From: an uncultured Clostridia bacterium
GTDB lineage: Bacteria > Bacillota > Clostridia > UMGS1810
Reading direction: 5' to 3'
DNA length: 64,000 bases
Assembly: GCA_934481345.1 (NCBI GenBank)
Contig: CAKSPF010000006.1
Span: forward strand, 1 to 64,000
Position numbers and translations under genes: made by a program. Below, one piece after another: positions 61,884-64,000 of this stretch (positions are counted from its first letter, which is position 1; every line of letters starts with the position of its first letter). A model generated the notes under the pieces. It saw only the letters and a program-made list of their open reading frames with translations, made no database searches and was not told the origin of the DNA.

Positions 61884-64000
61884 ATGGCAAAAAATAAAAA
61901 ATATGAGGATTCTCATTTTGAAGAATACTTTGATACTCAGACTATAGTAGATATAGATATAGAAAAAAGAATGAAAGAAGCATTCATAGATTATGCTATG
62001 AGTGTAATAGTAAGCCGTGCTCTTCCTGATGTGAGAGACGGTTTGAAGCCTGTTCACAGAAGAATATTATATTCTATGTATGAAGAGCATTTAACTTCGG
62101 ACAAGCCGTTCTTTAAATCTGCTACCACAGTAGGTAATGTTATCGGTAGGTATCATCCCCACGGTGACGCATCGGTATATGACGCTATGGTAAGACTTGC
62201 ACAGGATTTTTCCATGCGTTATCCTTTGATTGACGGGCACGGAAACTTCGGTTCGGTAGACGGAGATCCGCCGGCTGCTTACCGTTATACGGAAGCCAGA
62301 ATGAGCAAATTGTCTAATGTTCTTTTGGAAAATATAGAAAAGAATACTGTAGATTTCATACCGAACTTTGATGAAAAAAGAAGAGAGCCGGTGGTACTTC
62401 CTACCCGTATCCCGACGCTTTTAATAAACGGAAGCTCTGGTATTGCCGTAGGTATGGCAACAAATATACCTCCTCACAATTTAACGGAGGTATTAAACGG
62501 AGTAATTGCACAGATAGATAATCCCGATATTACCGTAGAGGAATTAATGGAATACATAAAAGGTCCTGATTTTCCTACAAAGGCTTCAATTATGGGACTC
62601 AGCGGTATAAGAGCGGCATATGCGACAGGACGGGGTAAGGTAATAGTAAGGGCAAAAACGCAGATAGAAGAGCATAAAGACGGAACAGCTTCCATTATTG
62701 TTACCGAGCTGCCTTACCAGGTAAACAAAAAAATGCTTGTAGAATCCATAGCAGACCTGGTAAAAGACAAGAAAATAGAAGGTCTTTCGGATATTGACGA
62801 CCATTCTTCGGACAGAGTAGGAATAAGGCTCGAGATTTTCTTAAAAAGAGATGCAAATCCGCAGATTGTATTGAATCAGCTTTTCAAATTTACAAGATTG
62901 CAGGACAGTTTTTCCATAAATATGCTTGCAATAGATGACGGAAAGCCGAAAACAATGGGTCTTAAATATATTTTGGAGAGATTCATTGATTTTCAGGAGG
63001 AAATCGTTACCCGCCGCATAAAATATGATTTGGAAAAAGCCGAAGCAAGAATGCACATTCTGGAAGGTTTGCGTATTGCCATAGCAAATATCGATGAGGT
63101 AATAAATATCATAAGAAATTCTTATGATGACGCAAGAGAAAGACTTATGGAAAGATTCGGTCTTTCGCAGATTCAGGCACAGAGCGTTCTTGATATGAAG
63201 CTCGGTCAGCTCCAGAAACTGAGCGGCGAAAAAATAGAAGAAGAATACAATGCACTTTCTGTAAAAATAGAAGAATACAAACTTATTTTGTCTGACAAGA
63301 GCCGTCTTATGGGACAGATAAAAAATGAACTTATCGAAATAAGAGATAAGTACGGTGATGAAAGATTAACTGCTATAGAACCTGCGGTTGACTTTATCGA
63401 AGATGAAGATTTAATTGAGGTTGAAGACTGTGTAATCACGATGACTCATTTCGGATATATTAAAAGGCTTCCTTCCGCAACATACAAAAGTCAGCACCGC
63501 GGAGGCCGCGGAATATCCGGTTTAAGCACACGGGATGAAGATTTTGTTGAAAATATATTTACGGCTTCTTCACACGATTATCTGCTTTTCTTTACCAACA
63601 TGGGAAGAATGTATAAGATAAAGGCATACAGAATAGCGGAATCGGGAAGACAGGCTAAAGGAACTGCTATAGTTAATATTCTGCCGCTTGAAAACGGTGA
63701 AAAAATAACGGCAACCATACCTATAAAGGAATTTGAAGAAAACAAATACCTTACTATGATTACAAAACGCGGTTTTGTAAAAAAGACAAGTCTTGACGAG
63801 TATAATTCCAACAGAAAAGGAGGAATTATAGCAATAGGTCTCAGAGAAGATGACGAACTTATTGAGGTTGCGCTCACCGAAGAAGGACAAAATGTAATAC
63901 TCGGTACCAAAAACGGTATGTGCATTAAGTTTAAAGAAGATGATGTACGTCCTATGGGCAGAGGTGCAAGCGGAGTTATAGGCATAAAGCTCAGAGATGA
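61884..64000 (+). CDS. gyrA: DNA gyrase subunit A (3' end beyond window)
   Basis: First 705 codons of GyrA, running off the right edge. GGAGG precedes the ATG at 61884. Catalytic Tyr135 lies in [10 protein letters not shown], and the GyrA-box is QHRGGRG (in [15 protein letters not shown]), so it is a true gyrase rather than topoisomerase IV. In the quinolone region [17 protein letters not shown], the position equal to E. coli Ser83 is Ala96, as in mycobacteria; Asp100 (E. coli Asp87) is kept. Confidence 0.96.
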   Translation, partial: MAKNKKYEDSHFEEYFDTQTIVDIDIEKRMKEAFIDYAMSVIVSRALPDVRDGLKPVHRRILYSMYEEHLTSDKPFFKSATTVGNVIGRYHPHGDASVYDAMVRLAQDFSMRYPLIDGHGNFGSVDGDPPAAYRYTEARMSKLSNVLLENIEKNTVDFIPNFDEKRREPVVLPTRIPTLLINGSSGIAVGMATNIPPHNLTEVLNGVIAQIDNPDITVEELMEYIKGPDFPTKASIMGLSGIRAAYATGRGKVIVRAKTQIEEHKDGTASIIVTELPYQVNKKMLVESIADLVKDKKIEGLSDIDDHSSDRVGIRLEIFLKRDANPQIVLNQLFKFTRLQDSFSINMLAIDDGKPKTMGLKYILERFIDFQEEIVTRRIKYDLEKAEARMHILEGLRIAIANIDEVINIIRNSYDDARERLMERFGLSQIQAQSVLDMKLGQLQKLSGEKIEEEYNALSVKIEEYKLILSDKSRLMGQIKNELIEIRDKYGDERLTAIEPAVDFIEDEDLIEVEDCVITMTHFGYIKRLPSATYKSQHRGGRGISGLSTRDEDFVENIFTASSHDYLLFFTNMGRMYKIKAYRIAESGRQAKGTAIVNILPLENGEKITATIPIKEFEENKYLTMITKRGFVKKTSLDEYNSNRKGGIIAIGLREDDELIEVALTEEGQNVILGTKNGMCIKFKEDDVRPMGRGASGVIGIKLRD

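Overview
The window looks like a chromosomal segment of a low-to-moderate GC Gram-positive bacterium of class Clostridia. The signs are AGGAGG-type ribosome binding sites, several well-supported TTG starts, sigma-A-like promoters (TTGACA, 17 bp, TATAAT), a Firmicutes-type dnaA-dnaN-yaaA-recF-remB-gyrB-gyrA block, S-layer-homology (SLH) surface proteins, and a fused FeoA-FeoB. Relatives of pectin-degrading, SLH-rich gut Clostridia such as Monoglobus are a plausible home, but that placement is an impression and not a search result. No phage, insertion sequence with a transposase, CRISPR array or rRNA was seen.

Layout. 0-0.2 kb: tRNA-Arg(CCG). 0.2-6.4 kb (minus strand): thyX, a WecG/TagA glycosyltransferase, a MITE-like inverted-repeat element next to a truncated tRNA-like T arm, a histidine phosphatase, purB, an aspartate-type aminotransferase and an M19 dipeptidase. 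6.4-13.1 kb (minus): a classic translation/secretion operon, ylxM-ffh-rpsP-khpA-rimM-trmD-rplS-lepB-rbgA-rnhB-yraN, with a strong promoter before ylxM and a second promoter plus structured leader before rplS. 13.1-15.9 kb (minus): an Asp-box sialidase-like protein, a GNAT acetyltransferase and an MFS transporter, probably one operon. 16.1-16.9 kb: a plus-strand NagD-like phosphatase.

16.9-30.3 kb (minus): a 13.4 kb run of five large secreted proteins: two clan-A-type glycoside hydrolases, two paralogous giant proteins with N-terminal SLH-like regions, and one protein with a lectin-like domain and three C-terminal SLH repeats. It is preceded by a roughly 450 bp leader with a promoter candidate and an internal terminator hairpin. 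This is the best candidate here for a little-described system, presumably a cell-surface glycan-handling apparatus. The second hydrolase seems to have lost its acid/base glutamate.

30.7-34.9 kb: tRNA-Glu(CTC) and pstSCAB-phoU (minus). 35.0-39.6 kb (plus): a cytoplasmic LysM/M14 peptidoglycan peptidase, a pair of CobW-like GTPases (one with a His-rich metal-binding loop, the other carrying a YcgQ/DUF1980-like C-terminus), and fba. 39.6-48.0 kb (minus): a small gene with two compensating frameshifts, a leucine-rich-repeat surface protein, an SPFH protein, proBA, a coiled-coil protein, coaD, rsmD and an EF-G-like GTPase.

48.4-64.0 kb (plus): dprA-topA-trmFO-feoAB, then dnaA, oriC (DnaA boxes, a CTA-repeat DnaA-trio and an AT-rich unwinding element), dnaN, yaaA, recF, remB, gyrB and the first 705 codons of gyrA. 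The usual rpmH-rnpA-yidC cluster is not upstream of dnaA. Most genes left of 48 kb lie on the minus strand, so they are co-directional with a leftward fork from oriC at about 57 kb; the dprA-feoAB block is head-on to that fork.
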